Shown: positions 19,471 to 28,868, numbered from the stretch's first letter. The stretch: DNA of 64,000 nucleotides from Xenorhabdus bovienii SS-2004 (GCF_000027225.1 NC_013892.1:124001-188000), one strand, 5' to 3'. Made by a program: numbers and translations. Notes: generated by a model from the sequence alone, not told the origin.

Positions 19471-20304
19471 TTAATTTTTTTGTTTACGTAAATTATCCCA
19501 TAGCCCCATGAGTAAGCCGATGATTAACCCCGAAAAATGAGCAGCATTGGCGATATTCAGTGAAAACATATCGAAATAGCCAACCAATAACCAGATGACC
19601 GAGATAGCGATTAACCCTCTGGGGACACTGATCCCTCTTTTGGGGGACATTTCACCCGTCAGCCAAACGTAGCTGATCAGTGCGTAGACCACACCAGAAA
19701 GCCCACCAAAATGCGATCCACTGAACAAGGATTGTGCCCAGTCAGTGAAAACCGCAGAGACTATCGTAATTTCAAAGAGTTTTCCGGCACCCATATGCCT
19801 TTCCACCTGACTGCCGAGATACCACCATAACGCGAGATTGAACAGAAGATGTGTCAGGGAGAAATGCAGCAGGGCAGGGCTGACCCAGCGCCATAATTCC
19901 AGATATTGTTCACCATTAGGCCACGCTAGCCAGCGCATGACATCGGAATCTCCTGCCACCTGCATCCATAGATAAACTAAGATACAGAGAGCGGTCACGG
20001 AGATAGTCAGCGGGCCGGACTGACTTTTCAAGGTGCTCAAATTCAGGCTGTTGTGATATTTAAATGAATAACCCGATTTGCCAGCTTGCCAACTGGCGGT
20101 TTGATAGCGCTCATTGAATGGATCGCGGGAAAATTGGTTAAGTTCCTGCTCAACAAAACTTAACTGGTTTTCATCTTCCAGCCACAATTCAACCAGTGCT
20201 GGCTCATGGGTAGGACGCATGGTCAAGTGAATGCCCTGTGTCACCATATAATCAATAAAGGCTTGAGCCAGTCGTGGATTGGATATTGAGGTTACGTGGA
20301 TCAT
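19471..20304 (-). CDS. glpG: Rhomboid intramembrane serine protease
   Basis: GlpG cuts membrane-spanning segments of substrate proteins within the bilayer. The 277-residue product has the cytoplasmic N-terminal domain (residues 1-~90) and six membrane segments. The catalytic dyad is Ser203 in [11 protein letters not shown] and His256 in NAAHFSGLI. His152 and Asn156 in [11 protein letters not shown] form the oxyanion region. Positions agree closely with E. coli GlpG. It lies between glpE (73 bases) and glpR (61 bases), so the three are probably co-transcribed. Confidence 0.96.
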   Translation of the reverse strand: MIHVTSISNPRLAQAFIDYMVTQGIHLTMRPTHEPALVELWLEDENQLSFVEQELNQFSRDPFNERYQTASWQAGKSGYSFKYHNSLNLSTLKSQSGPLTISVTALCILVYLWMQVAGDSDVMRWLAWPNGEQYLELWRWVSPALLHFSLTHLLFNLALWWYLGSQVERHMGAGKLFEITIVSAVFTDWAQSLFSGSHFGGLSGVVYALISYVWLTGEMSPKRGISVPRGLIAISVIWLLVGYFDMFSLNIANAAHFSGLIIGLLMGLWDNLRKQKN

Positions 20305-20377
20305 TGCGCGTTTTATCTGCCTTAAGTTGAAGTTAATCGCACAGGGCTAATTAGATTAGAATCAGTATGTTAAGAAA

Positions 20378-20701
20378 CTATAGCGTGTTAACAGCCTCAG
20401 GATAGCTTCTCTGCCATACGTCAAAGCCACCATTAACACTGTAAACGGTTTCAAAACCCATATTCACAAGGTATTGTGCGGCGCCTTGACTACTGTGGCC
20501 GTGATAGCACATCACCATGACAGGCTGGTCAAAATCAGTTTCTTGCAGGAGGTTATTGAGGGTTTCATTGGTCAGATGAAATGCGCCTGTTGTATGTCCG
20601 GCACGGAAACTCTGTGGATCACGGATATCCACCATAACAGCAGTTTTATTCAGCCAATGCTGGTAGGCTTGTTCAGGGTTTATTGTTTGAAAACGGTCCA
20701 T
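20378..20701 (-). CDS. glpE: Thiosulfate sulfurtransferase (rhodanese)
   Basis: GlpE transfers a sulfane sulfur from thiosulfate to acceptors such as cyanide or thioredoxin. The 107-residue single rhodanese domain has the catalytic Cys65 in the active-site loop [12 protein letters not shown], plus [20 protein letters not shown] near residues 25-44. Size and cysteine position equal those of E. coli GlpE. It is the first gene of glpE-glpG-glpR. Confidence 0.95.
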   Translation of the reverse strand: MDRFQTINPEQAYQHWLNKTAVMVDIRDPQSFRAGHTTGAFHLTNETLNNLLQETDFDQPVMVMCYHGHSSQGAAQYLVNMGFETVYSVNGGFDVWQRSYPEAVNTL

Positions 20702-20773
20702 AAATACTCAATGTTATTTCTAATACTTTCCATTTAAAGGCATTAATTTCTTAATAATCGTCTTTATGACTTT

Positions 20774-20805
20774 ACGCCTTCCCAACGTTTCCATTGGAAA
20801 GGCGT
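20774..20805. other. Hairpin between nfuA and glpE
   Basis: ACGCCTT (20774-20780) pairs with AAGGCGT (20799-20805), and inside it TTTCC-ATT-GGAAA forms a second possible stem. The structure lies between the nfuA stop and the glpE start on the minus strand. It may end the nfuA transcript or lie in the glpE leader; no T-run is present. Confidence 0.35.
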
Positions 20806-20864
20806 GGAAATACTGGCTAAAAATGCTAAGAACAGAAAAAGGGTCAAAAAATACAAATCAAGAA

Positions 20865-21440
20865 TCAGTAATAAGAGTGTTCGCCACGCTGGTGTTCAGT
20901 CAGGTCTCTGACCCCTTTCAACTCAGGGAACATATTCAACAACTCTTTTTCTATCCCTTCTTTCAAAGTGACATCGACCATAGAACACCCATTACAACCA
21001 CCGCCGAATTGCAGGATGGCATAACCTGCATCGGTGATTTCCATCAGGCTGACACGGCCGCCATGACCTGCAAGCTGAGGGTTGATCTGCGATTGCAGGA
21101 CATATTCAACACGCTCAATCAGTGGAGCGTCATCCGTCACTTTGCGCATTTTGGCGTTCGGGGCTTTCAGGGTCAGCTGGGAGCCAAGTTGATCAGTTAC
21201 AAAATCAATGACGGCTTCTGCCAGAAAAGGAGCACTGATTTCATCAACATAGGCAGAAATCTGGTCAAATTTTAGTTCGGTATCAGTGGCTTCAACAGCA
21301 TCCGGTGGGCAGTAGGAAACACCGCATTCAGCCGTCGGGGTTCCCGGATTAATGACAAAAACGCGGATCTGTGTACCCGGTTCTTGACTTGCCAGTAGCT
21401 TGGCAAAGTGCGCTTGCGCTGCTTCAGTAATATTAATCAT
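20865..21440 (-). CDS. nfuA: Iron-sulfur cluster carrier protein NfuA
   Basis: NfuA delivers 4Fe-4S clusters to target enzymes under iron limitation or oxidative stress. The 191-residue protein has a degenerate A-type N-terminal domain and a C-terminal Nfu domain whose CNGCSMVD motif supplies Cys149 and Cys152, the cluster ligands, at the same positions as in E. coli. It lies downstream of gntX on the same strand with a 72-base gap. Confidence 0.97.
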   Translation of the reverse strand: MINITEAAQAHFAKLLASQEPGTQIRVFVINPGTPTAECGVSYCPPDAVEATDTELKFDQISAYVDEISAPFLAEAVIDFVTDQLGSQLTLKAPNAKMRKVTDDAPLIERVEYVLQSQINPQLAGHGGRVSLMEITDAGYAILQFGGGCNGCSMVDVTLKEGIEKELLNMFPELKGVRDLTEHQRGEHSYY

Positions 21441-21512
21441 GTCATTTGCTCAATAGTTGACTGTAATAGTTGACTCTTCTAGTTGGTTATAATACGCCCA
21501 TTTATAAAGGAA

Positions 21513-22196
21513 CTACAAGGTTCGGCATATTGCCCAAGCTTGCACGGAGTGAGCACCCGCACGAATCAACAACTGTGAGGCTTCATGCAACGTTGTCCCC
21601 GTGGTGATCACATCATCGAAAATCGCGACATTTTGATCGGTAAAATCGCCACGCAATTGAAAGGCATGCTTAAGATTGGTTTTCCGTTGAGTGGCAGATA
21701 AGCCCCGTTGTGTGAGTGTAGCACGCGAGCGCCACAAAAGATCGGGCTGATAGTGGCATTGTAACCAGCGTGATAACGGCTTGGCGATCAGTTCAATTTG
21801 ATCGAATCCACGTCGCCAGCGTTTTTTGCTGTGCAGAGGAATGCCGAGTATACAATCCGGCTTATTCCAGCGGCCATCACGATAACCCTGTAACCAATGC
21901 AGGAGAAACAGACGGGCTAATACTGTCGCGAGTTGTGGGGTGCCGTGATATTTGTAGCGTCGGATAAGCCGGCTTAATGGCGGGGCATAGTCTGTAATGG
22001 CGATGAGGTGTTGCCACGGGGGCGGATTTTTCAGGCAGCGGCCACAGGGAAAATCTCTTGATTCGGCAGGCAGAGCACAGCGCGGACAGACATGTTTCAG
22101 CCGTTTTAATTGCTGGTGGCAGATATGGCAGATCCCATGATGAGCAAAATACAAACTTTGATGGCATAGCCAACAGTATCCAACCATTGTTAGCAT
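21513..22196 (-). CDS. gntX: GntX/ComF family phosphoribosyltransferase-like protein
   Basis: The 227-residue protein belongs to the ComF/GntX family, related to DNA uptake and DNA metabolism proteins. The N-terminus has zinc-type cysteine pairs (CWLC, CHIC, CPRC, CGRC in residues 8-54). The C-terminus has the phosphoribosyltransferase motif VAIFDDVITTGTTLHEA. The frame is open 105 codons further upstream, but the ATG at 22196 gives MLTMVGYCWLC, the exact family start and the same length as E. coli GntX. It diverges from bioH. Confidence 0.93.
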   Translation of the reverse strand: MLTMVGYCWLCHQSLYFAHHGICHICHQQLKRLKHVCPRCALPAESRDFPCGRCLKNPPPWQHLIAITDYAPPLSRLIRRYKYHGTPQLATVLARLFLLHWLQGYRDGRWNKPDCILGIPLHSKKRWRRGFDQIELIAKPLSRWLQCHYQPDLLWRSRATLTQRGLSATQRKTNLKHAFQLRGDFTDQNVAIFDDVITTGTTLHEASQLLIRAGAHSVQAWAICRTL

Positions 22197-22234
22197 AGGT
22201 TCCTTCCTTGATGACAAATAAGATGAGAATAACA

Positions 22235-23011
22235 ATGAATAAGTTGTTTTGGCAGATAATGGGTGAGGCTCCACGCGATCTTGTGATGCTGCACGGATGG
22301 GGATTGAATTCTGAGGTCTGGCGTTCCGTGGAAACGCGACTGTCTTCGCATTTCCGCTTACATCTGGTGGATTTGCCGGGGCATGGTCGCAGCCAGCCGT
22401 ATCCGGCAATGACTCTGGCAGAAATGGCGGATACTGTATGGCAGCAGGCACCGGAGAATGCGTTGTGGCTGGGCTGGTCGCTGGGAGGATTGGTTGCCAG
22501 CCGTATTGCATTGGATCATCCGGCGGAGGTCGCGGGTCTCATTACCGTGGCATCTTCGCCGAAGTTCAGTGCGGAAGGTGACTGGCCGGGGATTAAACCG
22601 ACCGTATTGAGGGCTTTTGAGCATCAACTGAGTGAGGATTTCCAGAAGACCGTTGAACGTTTTCTGTCATTGCAGACCTTGGGTACTGACAGCGCACGTC
22701 AAGATGCACGTTTACTGAAATCTGTGATATTGAATCAGCCGATGCCGACAGTGGAAGTACTCAATGCAGGGCTGGAAACTCTGCGTACCGATGATCTGAG
22801 GGCGGAACTGGCTCAACTTCAGCTACCTTTTTTGCGTCTGTATGGTTATCTGGATGGCCTTGTGCCGCGTAAAATTGCTGCACAACTCGACAATGAGTGG
22901 CCACATACCCATTCGGTCATTATGCGTAACGCGGCTCACGCGCCTTTTGTTTCCCATCCTGATGAATTTGTGGATGCCGTAATGGAGTTTGTGGCTAACG
23001 CAGGATTGTGA
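22235..23011 (+). CDS. bioH: Pimeloyl-ACP methyl ester carboxylesterase
   Basis: BioH removes the methyl group from pimeloyl-ACP methyl ester and so completes the pimeloyl moiety for biotin. The 258-residue alpha/beta hydrolase has Ser82 in the nucleophile elbow LGWSLGGL, the catalytic Asp in [11 protein letters not shown] and His in [12 protein letters not shown] choose the ATG at 22235 (MNKLFWQ) because it matches the family start; the in-frame ATGs at 22208, 22211 and 22223 are possible but less likely. The gene diverges from gntX. Confidence 0.94.
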   Translation: MNKLFWQIMGEAPRDLVMLHGWGLNSEVWRSVETRLSSHFRLHLVDLPGHGRSQPYPAMTLAEMADTVWQQAPENALWLGWSLGGLVASRIALDHPAEVAGLITVASSPKFSAEGDWPGIKPTVLRAFEHQLSEDFQKTVERFLSLQTLGTDSARQDARLLKSVILNQPMPTVEVLNAGLETLRTDDLRAELAQLQLPFLRLYGYLDGLVPRKIAAQLDNEWPHTHSVIMRNAAHAPFVSHPDEFVDAVMEFVANAGL

Positions 23012-23020
23012 TTATTGCGT

Positions 23021-23050
23021 ATTACCCATAACTTGTTAGTTATGGGTAAT
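23021..23050. terminator. Bidirectional terminator between bioH and the OsmC-type gene
   Basis: A perfect 13-base-pair stem, ATTACCCATAACT paired with AGTTATGGGTAAT around TGTT, fills the 46-base gap between the convergent genes bioH and the OsmC-family gene. Confidence 0.8.
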
Positions 23051-23057
23051 TGACCGT

Positions 23058-23501
23058 TTATCTGGAAGGATAAACTTCAGTGACAATTTCAGGTGCATTG
23101 AGGATGGTATCAAGAACAGGGCAGTTGCTTTCGACAAAATCAATAAAATCGCGGATCTCTTGTTCGGTATTATCGGCTTTGATATAGAATTTGGAGGTGA
23201 TTTTGGAAAACCCCATTTTGGTGTTTTTATTTCTTCCTGTGAAGCCGTCGGTATCCAATTCCCCTTCCATTTTTACCTGAATATCAATCAAGTTGATTTT
23301 ATGTTTGCGGGCAAAACTTTTCGCCACAATACATTGGCAGGCACCGAAAGCTGAAAGTAATGCTTCCACAGGATTCATGGCTTCATCAGTTCCTCCCAGA
23401 TTTTTGGGTTCATCCACATGGAAGGAAAAGCCACGTGTTGAACATTGCATTTTGAGGTGACCGGATGATTCTATTTCAGCAGTAAATAACTCTTTAGGCA
23501 T
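23058..23501 (-). CDS. OsmC/Ohr family peroxiredoxin-like protein
   Basis: The 147-residue protein has the OsmC fold signatures. The first cysteines are in AFGACQCIVAKSFARKH (near residues 52-68) and the second catalytic Cys is in FVESNCPVLDTILNAP (near residue 126). OsmC/Ohr proteins reduce organic hydroperoxides. The sequence is closer to generic OsmC-like proteins than to OsmC or Ohr themselves, so I give no symbol. The ATG at 23501 follows a GAGGATAATAAT leader. It is the last gene before the first insertion block. Confidence 0.85.
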   Translation of the reverse strand: MPKELFTAEIESSGHLKMQCSTRGFSFHVDEPKNLGGTDEAMNPVEALLSAFGACQCIVAKSFARKHKINLIDIQVKMEGELDTDGFTGRNKNTKMGFSKITSKFYIKADNTEQEIRDFIDFVESNCPVLDTILNAPEIVTEVYPSR

Positions 23502-23758
23502 ATTATTATCCTCAGGTTATTAAATATTGACAGCACTAACACCCAGATAATAAGAGAATAATTTTTATTTTTCAATTTATGTTTGAGGAGTGAGGTTTTA
23601 TTTTTCAATTCACTATCGGCCGATTAATGCCTGATAAAAGTGACAATAATCACAATGTTAAGGATTATATTATAAAGGTTATTATTTTACTTATTATTTT
23701 GAGTCATGACTTCAAAGCGTTAATTTGATATTCTTGAACTTTTTAATGGGATATCATC

Positions 23759-24037
23759 ATGACTGTTACGATAGAAGTGACTTGTCGATATTGCGACCAA
23801 GCAGAACCTGTACGCAAACACGGAACAGGTAAGGCTGGCTTCCCTCGCTACTATTGCAAAGGCTGCCAAAGAACCTTTCAACTCAACTATCGTTACAACG
23901 GCCATAAACCGGGTATGAAAGAAAAAATTGTGGATATGGCAATGAATGGCTCTGGCGTGAGAGACACAGGCCGTGTATTAGGTCTCGGTATCAATACGGT
24001 GATGCGGACATTAAAAAACTCTCGCCAAAAAAAGTAA
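23759..24037 (+). CDS. insA: IS1 InsA, DNA-binding protein
   Basis: InsA binds the IS1 ends and represses transposition. The 92-residue product has an N-terminal zinc finger (CRYCDQ and CKGCQRTFQL) followed by a helix-turn-helix (GSGVRDTGRVLGLGINTVMRTL). Near its end the slippery heptamer AAAAAAC (24013-24019) would let ribosomes shift back one base and continue into the insB frame, producing the InsAB' transposase. Confidence 0.85.
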   Translation: MTVTIEVTCRYCDQAEPVRKHGTGKAGFPRYYCKGCQRTFQLNYRYNGHKPGMKEKIVDMAMNGSGVRDTGRVLGLGINTVMRTLKNSRQKK

Positions 24038-24471
24038 CATCGCGACAGATCGCTTATGACGATGTCACACTTATCTGTGAATTGGATGAGCAGTGGTTTT
24101 TTATAGGCAATAAAAAACAACGTCATTGGCTTTGGTATGCTTTTGATACGAAAAGGAAACAAGTCATCGCCCATGTCTTTGACCCCCGAACGGATGCAAC
24201 CTGCCGAAAATTGCTCAACTTATTGGTGCCTTTTAATATTCGTTTCATCACGACCGATAACGGGGGAAGTTATGCCAGAGAAGTGGTGCCGGAAAAACAT
24301 AGGGTAGGCAAAATTTTTACCCAACGTATAGAGCGGCATAATCTCAATCTGCGAATTCATATCAAAAGGTTGGCAAGAAGAACCATTTGTTACTCACGTT
24401 CAATGGAAATCCACGAAAAACTCATTGGCGCATATATTGAAAAACATCATTACAACCCTTTGGAGTCATGA
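24019..24471 (+). CDS. insB: IS1 InsB' catalytic part, reached by -1 frameshift
   Basis: After the -1 shift at the A6C site the frame reads from CTC at 24019 to the TGA at 24469-24471. It includes the IS1 transposase core with ICELDEQWFFIGNKKQRHW (first Asp), FITTDNGGSYA (second Asp) and QRIERHNLNLR (Glu), the DDE residues of this family. The first in-frame ATG of the separate frame is at 24082. No stop interrupts the frame, so the element may be active. The stop codon lies inside the right terminal repeat, as usual for IS1. Confidence 0.82.
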   Translation, partial: LSPKKVTSRQIAYDDVTLICELDEQWFFIGNKKQRHWLWYAFDTKRKQVIAHVFDPRTDATCRKLLNLLVPFNIRFITTDNGGSYAREVVPEKHRVGKIFTQRIERHNLNLRIHIKRLARRTICYSRSMEIHEKLIGAYIEKHHYNPLES

Positions 24472-24473
24472 CC

Positions 24474-24882
24474 AAAAATAAGACAACCACGGATGTCAAG
24501 TCAGGCCAACAGCTCAGGTATTACGGTGATTTCGTTCGATTTTTCTGCTGTTTTCTGTTGCCTCAGTACCTTCTTGTTTTCTGTGGCAAACGCACTCACC
24601 ATATGGATGGTTGAACGCCGATCTTCACGGTGATAAGAGGCGTGTCATGTTTTACCATCAATTGCGATTAAACTGCTTTCAGTGAGTTGATTCACAGTCT
24701 GCATCCAGCTGGCATTGCTGGAATTGACGAGGTTCAATACAAGCAATGACCCGGGCAAATAGTGCCATGCACAGGGATACCGACTTTGAGCAGCCCTTTC
24801 TTTTGAAATCATTTAAGGTGACCGTTGCCGTAGTCTTCAATATCTTGTCAGCCTTCAGCTCCGGCGATGACGGCGCAAACGG
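24474..24882 (-). pseudogene. ISAs1-family transposase remnant
   Basis: On the minus strand from 24882, translated fragments in shifting frames read CAVIAGAEG then a stop then QDIEDYGNGHLK, followed by TIARVIACIEPRQFQQCQ, SLIAIDGKT, REDRRSTIHMVSAFATEN and NEITVIPELLA. These are characteristic pieces of ISAs1 (H-repeat-type) transposases. Several stops and frameshifts make the gene dead. It ends abruptly where the IS1 copy begins at 24473. Confidence 0.8.
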
Positions 24883-25658
24883 TTAAAAAAAGAATATCAA
24901 AAAGGGGGTATTGGATTTTAAATGATTGTCTACTATTTGACCGAAATGCAGTGAAAATGCGTCGATATTCATAGGGATTATCCCGAAAAGGAGCGTATGA
25001 GATCATATCCGTCCTTGCAGGTCAAATCCGGTTTTTGTTAACAAAATCTTCACGATCTTGCCCTAATGGAATACCTGTCCCTTAAGAATGTTCTGAATAT
25101 CATATTATTTATTAATTTTTTATTATATTTACTTAATTTTTTCCACACTAAAACTCAATATAATATAATTTATTTTTGGTCTAATGTATTTTGTTTGTGC
25201 TTGAAATATACATTTTTTGCGTATTTATGGCGTAATTAACTAAACATAGTGATTATTAATTTAATAACTACTATTGGATTGCAAATAAAAAAAATTCAAC
25301 CATAATAGGTCATCTGAAATTTATATAATTATTATTAACCTGACGGCAGTCTATGTCGTCACAAATCTGGAGCTTATGCAGATTTCAGCTACATAAACTC
25401 TGATCTAAATCACCACCAGGTTTATATTATTAAGTAATGATTAGGCATTTTGTGGAGAAACTATAGTAATGGTAATTCTTGGAAAATATCAATAGGTCTG
25501 ATTAGATGGTTTGTATTTTAATATATCGGATGATCACTCCTTTATTTACCAAAACAGTGGTAAGCGCTGAATCTGAGTTTTAAAAACAAGGCATAGATGG
25601 TTTGTCTTTCGGGTGATAATGTACTGACTCCTTGGTTAGTATTCCTTAAGGAGTTTCC
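24883..25658. other. AT-rich spacer without recognised genes
   Basis: About 780 bases of low-complexity AT-rich DNA lie between two IS remnants. I see no open frame with a ribosome-binding site, no clear hairpin terminator and no familiar protein fragment. It is probably the eroded residue of older insertions. Confidence 0.4.
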
Positions 25659-25791
25659 TTGTCTCACTATTCACTAGATCAGGCTGCCCAGTAGAAACAG
25701 GGAGAAATTCCCACATTAGTTACCGCTGCAAAATTTGCTCAATATGTAGGTGTTAATGTAATTCGTGCTGGGAAAACAGCTGTGGGAGAGT
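25659..25791 (+). pseudogene. Possible small phage-type regulator remnant
   Basis: AAGGAG (25648-25653) precedes a TTG at 25659. The frame reads MSHYSLDQAAQ, an amber stop, then KQGEIPTLVTAAKFAQYVGV before ending about 20 residues later. The second part looks like the start of a small helix-turn-helix protein such as a phage Cox/excisionase, cut off by the IS5-type element. This is weak evidence from a short stretch. Confidence 0.3.
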
Positions 25792-26603
25792 GATATTATT
25801 ATTAAACGTCAGCAGCCTTGTTTGCCCCTTGTCCATTCAGAGCTAGCAGGACGTCTACATGTTGAATATCGCCGTGTGATGAATGGGGTGTTCTGGGTGG
25901 GGGCACCATGGCACGATTTACCTGAGCGCTATGGGCCTTGGAAAACGGTCTATAACCGATTTAATCGCGGATCAAAATCGGGCATTATCGACAAAATATT
26001 TAACCGATTACTGTCTGTTCTTGATGAAAAAGGCTTAATTGACTGGTCTGAAATTTGCCTAGATGGCAGCAATATTCGCATCAGTAAAGATGCTGCAGGC
26101 GCGAAAAAAAACATCTCGATATTGCTGGCGATTATGTGCTGGGTCGCTCACGTGGTGGTTATGATACAAAAATCTATTTGGCAACTGACGGAAAGGGCTT
26201 TCCATTTAACCTGATGTTGACCGTAGGGCAAGCCCATGAAAGTCAATCCGCTATCCCTTTGCTCGACGGAGTTGGCGTACAACGTAAAAATGGCTTCATG
26301 AAATGGCGTGGCAAAGCCGTGTTGGCCGATAAAGGCTATTCGGGCGGAAAACCCCGCAGTTACCTGCGAAAATTGAGACTAAAAAGCATTATTCTTTATA
26401 AAGTCAATGAAAAAGGTAGTAGTGATGGGTGTACACAATTTGATGAACCGATTTGTCGTAACCGCAATGTTGTCGAACGCTGTTTCGGTTTTCTTGAAGG
26501 AAATCGGCGTATCACAACCCGTTATGAAAAAACAGCACGAAACTATCTGTCCATGGTGAAATTGGGCAGTATTCGACTCTTTTGCAGAAGGTTATATAAT
26601 TGA
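25765..26603 (+). mobile_element. IS5-family transposase (IS427-like, two overlapping frames)
   Basis: The first frame (25765-26214) carries the N-terminal part with FWVGAPWHDLPERYGPWKTVYNRF and the first catalytic Asp in ICLDGSNIRIS. A run of eight A at 26105-26112 is where a -1 shift leads to the second frame (GDYVLGRSRGGYDTKIYLATDG, the second Asp in VLADKGYSGG, and the Glu in NVVERCFGFLEGNRRI), ending at 26603. Such a shift is programmed in IS427-group elements, so the enzyme may be made. The GTG at 25765 gives an atypical N-terminus and I could not find the terminal repeats, so the left end may be damaged. Confidence 0.75.
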
Positions 26604-26709
26604 GTGATATAGCCTAGCGCTAAAACTATTCTGTTCTACGGAGTGAATATTCGTCAGGCCTATAATTTTAGAAAGAACCGTTATAATAATTATTATAAGA
26701 TAAAACAAA

Positions 26710-26727
26710 AAATGTGATTTCACATTT
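26710..26727. promoter_or_regulatory. Palindrome upstream of the cupin operon
   Basis: AAATGTGA-TT-TCACATTT is a perfect 8-base inverted repeat with a 2-base spacer, 85 bases before the cupin gene. The spacer is too short for a CRP site (6 needed). It is a candidate operator for the operon at 26812-30475; the binding protein is unknown. Confidence 0.35.
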
Positions 26728-26811
26728 ATGAAACAGTTTTTATATACTTGCATTACATTTTAAGGTATTTACAAAAAAAATTAGATATATATTTTATGTG
26801 TGGGGAAAACA

Positions 26812-27540
26812 ATGAATATTCGTAATAGAACACCGAATTTTGATGACGTAGCTAACATTGTGAAAATTCTAGGGATAACATCTAATAATGGTGAATCTTT
26901 TGATAGAGATTTGCATCTTTATTCACTAATAGAAAAACCATGGGGGTTTGAATATCGGGTTTATTGTGATTCAATTTTTGATGTATGGAAATTACATATA
27001 TCTCCACAGGAAAAAACCTCTATGCATTGCCATATTCAAAAAGATACTGTTCTCATCTGCTTAAATGGTAGTGGTGTGACAAAATTCCTTGATGGTGATG
27101 AGTTTAATATATCTGTTGGCCAAGTGGTTTATATAGAGCGAGGAGTTTTCCACCAAACTATTTCGACTGGAAATGATTACCTTGAACTTATTGAGGTAGA
27201 AAATCCAAGAAATAAATTCGACCTATTACGTTTGTCAGATGATTATGGTCGAGCGGCTCAATCATATGAAAATGTTAGTCTTAATCATGACCTGCTTTCT
27301 CCACTAAAATTAATCTCACCAGGAGCATATATTCGAAATGTTGACATAAACTCTAAATTTTCTTTTTTCCTTGAAAAATTAAATATTGATATATTAGATG
27401 ATGAAAATATTTTATTTATTGTCAGTCTTAGTATTGATAGTCATCTTTCAGGAAAAATAAATATCTTTTTAAAAGAAGATGTTAAATGTCGTAGCTATAT
27501 TGGCCAACAAGTCTTACTAATATCACGAAAAAATAAATAA
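26812..27540 (+). CDS. Cupin-domain protein, first gene of an unrecognised operon
   Basis: This 242-residue protein has a single recognisable cupin. Cupin motif 1 is at His72 and His74 (SMHCHIQKDTVLICLNGSG), and motif 2 ends at His114 (GQVVYIERGVFHQTI). The preceding EKPWGFEYRVY resembles mannose-6-phosphate-isomerase-type cupins. The C-terminal 100 residues are not recognisable. The fold could be an isomerase, epimerase, dioxygenase or ligand sensor. The ATG at 26812 follows GGGG by seven bases; an in-frame GTG lies four codons upstream. The gap to the next gene is 11 bases. Confidence 0.75.
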   Translation: MNIRNRTPNFDDVANIVKILGITSNNGESFDRDLHLYSLIEKPWGFEYRVYCDSIFDVWKLHISPQEKTSMHCHIQKDTVLICLNGSGVTKFLDGDEFNISVGQVVYIERGVFHQTISTGNDYLELIEVENPRNKFDLLRLSDDYGRAAQSYENVSLNHDLLSPLKLISPGAYIRNVDINSKFSFFLEKLNIDILDDENILFIVSLSIDSHLSGKINIFLKEDVKCRSYIGQQVLLISRKNK

Positions 27541-27551
27541 AGGTATATTTT

Positions 27552-28127
27552 ATGTTAGATAAATTTAAATTGGTTATTATTACCGGACCAGGATTCCAAG
27601 ATCATGATCTCGTTTACACTTATTACCGCTCAATAGAAGAGGGTTATGATGTTTCCATCGCTACTAAAGATGGAGAATCTGTAATTGGAAAGTATGGCAT
27701 CTCAGTACCTATGGATAAACGGGCAAAACAAAATATTACATTTGACGATTTGAATGAAGAAAAATTTGATCTTGTCATTCTTACTGGTGGTCATGAAGCA
27801 CCTGACCGGGTTCGTCAGGATCAACGGGTAAAAGATTTTGTGTCTAATATGTCTAAACAAGAAAAAGTAGTAGCAGGCTTGTGCCATGGTCCTTGGATCA
27901 TGATTTCTGCTGGTGTGATGAAAGGCAAGTTAGCTTGTGCTTATGTGGGTTTGAAAGATGACATGGAGAATTCTGGGGCTAATGTTATTGAAGCTGATGT
28001 TGTTGTAGATAAAAATATTATCACATGCTCTTACTATTCTGAATGTGGGAAATTTATGAAAGAAACTTTTGCGGCAGTTAAAAGATGGAACAAAGGTGAA
28101 AAGCTAACAGAACCATTAGTGGTGTAA
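27552..28127 (+). CDS. DJ-1/PfpI superfamily protein (PfpI-like)
   Basis: The 191-residue protein has the superfamily's nucleophile elbow AGLCHGPWIMISAG, with Cys111 followed by His112, and the strand DLVILTGGHEAPDRVR near residues 73-88. Family members include the PfpI/YhbO stress proteins, isonitrile hydratase and DJ-1 deglycases. The region that usually holds the PfpI catalytic Glu reads GFQDHDLVY here, so that residue is not obvious. It sits 11 bases after the cupin gene and 3 before the HAD gene. The substrate is unknown. Confidence 0.8.
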   Translation: MLDKFKLVIITGPGFQDHDLVYTYYRSIEEGYDVSIATKDGESVIGKYGISVPMDKRAKQNITFDDLNEEKFDLVILTGGHEAPDRVRQDQRVKDFVSNMSKQEKVVAGLCHGPWIMISAGVMKGKLACAYVGLKDDMENSGANVIEADVVVDKNIITCSYYSECGKFMKETFAAVKRWNKGEKLTEPLVV

Positions 28128-28130
28128 AAT

Positions 28131-28868
28131 ATGATTATTGCACTTGATTTTGATGGTGTGGTTGTTGATGCTATCGATGAATGCCTTCTGGTTTCTTGGA
28201 ATACATTTAACGGAAAAGGATATCAGCAATTTAATAAAAATACTTTGGAATCCATTCCTAGATCTTTCAGAGAAAAATTTCTCAATTATAGAAGTTACGT
28301 GAGACATGATGGGCATTTTATTGTTCCCTATTATTTAAATGATGAGGTTTTTGTAAATAAGGATAGTTTCGAAAATGTTTATTCTAGAATATCCACGTCT
28401 GATAAAGATAGATTTAGAAATTCATTTATAGAATATAGAATTAAGGTGCGTAATACATACCCCAAAGTATGGACGTCACTGCATAAATTTCTTATGGATA
28501 TTGAGACATTATTAAATTCAGGAAATGAGTTCATCATAGTTTCAGGAAAGGATTCTAGTTCTATACATTTTTTATTGTGTATGATAGGGGTTGAATTTCC
28601 CATTTCAAAAATATATGGAAGGATGACCAATAAATCTGAAACATTAAAATCCATAAATAATAAAGCGTACATGAAAGGAGAGAAATTTATTTTTATAGAT
28701 GATAATTTAGATAATGTTAAAGAAGCTATTAATAATGATATCCCTTCTGTTTGGGCAGAGTGGGGATACAACACAAAAGAACAATTTTGTGAAGCAAAAC
28801 AGCTTAAAATCCCTTCGCTGAAGCAGAAAGACTTAAGCGATCTTATCAAATCACTTCATCAATATTAA
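28131..28868 (+). CDS. HAD-superfamily hydrolase
   Basis: All four haloacid dehalogenase motifs are visible in 245 residues: motif I ALDFDGVVVD (Asp6, Asp8), motif II IIVSGKDSS (Ser138), motif III near Lys168 (GRMTNKSE) and motif IV FIFIDDNLDN (Asp190, Asp191). The Asp two residues after the nucleophile points to a phosphatase. A long helical cap (residues ~15-125) separates motifs I and II, suggesting a small-molecule substrate. It starts three bases after the previous stop, so translation is coupled. It is strikingly AT-rich. Confidence 0.8.
   Translation: MIIALDFDGVVVDAIDECLLVSWNTFNGKGYQQFNKNTLESIPRSFREKFLNYRSYVRHDGHFIVPYYLNDEVFVNKDSFENVYSRISTSDKDRFRNSFIEYRIKVRNTYPKVWTSLHKFLMDIETLLNSGNEFIIVSGKDSSSIHFLLCMIGVEFPISKIYGRMTNKSETLKSINNKAYMKGEKFIFIDDNLDNVKEAINNDIPSVWAEWGYNTKEQFCEAKQLKIPSLKQKDLSDLIKSLHQY

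Larger units (their letters stand above)
23702..24473 (+). mobile_element. IS1-family insertion sequence, copy 1 (apparently complete)
   Basis: A 772-base element, the usual IS1 size. The left end reads AGTCATGACTTCAAAGCGTT from 23702. The right end, read inward on the other strand from 24473, is GGTCATGACTCCAAAGGGTT. Together these make imperfect terminal inverted repeats related to the IS1 end. It carries insA and insB joined by an A6C slippery site. No clear 8-9 base target duplication is visible. On the right it abuts an ISAs1 remnant that it probably interrupted. Confidence 0.85.

Noticed and set aside
22197-22511. N-terminal extension of GntX
   Set aside because: It overlaps the start of the divergent bioH gene; the ATG at 22196 gives the exact family length.
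26710-26727. CRP site before the cupin operon
   Set aside because: The TGTGA and TCACA arms are separated by 2 bases instead of 6, so CRP would not bind as usual.
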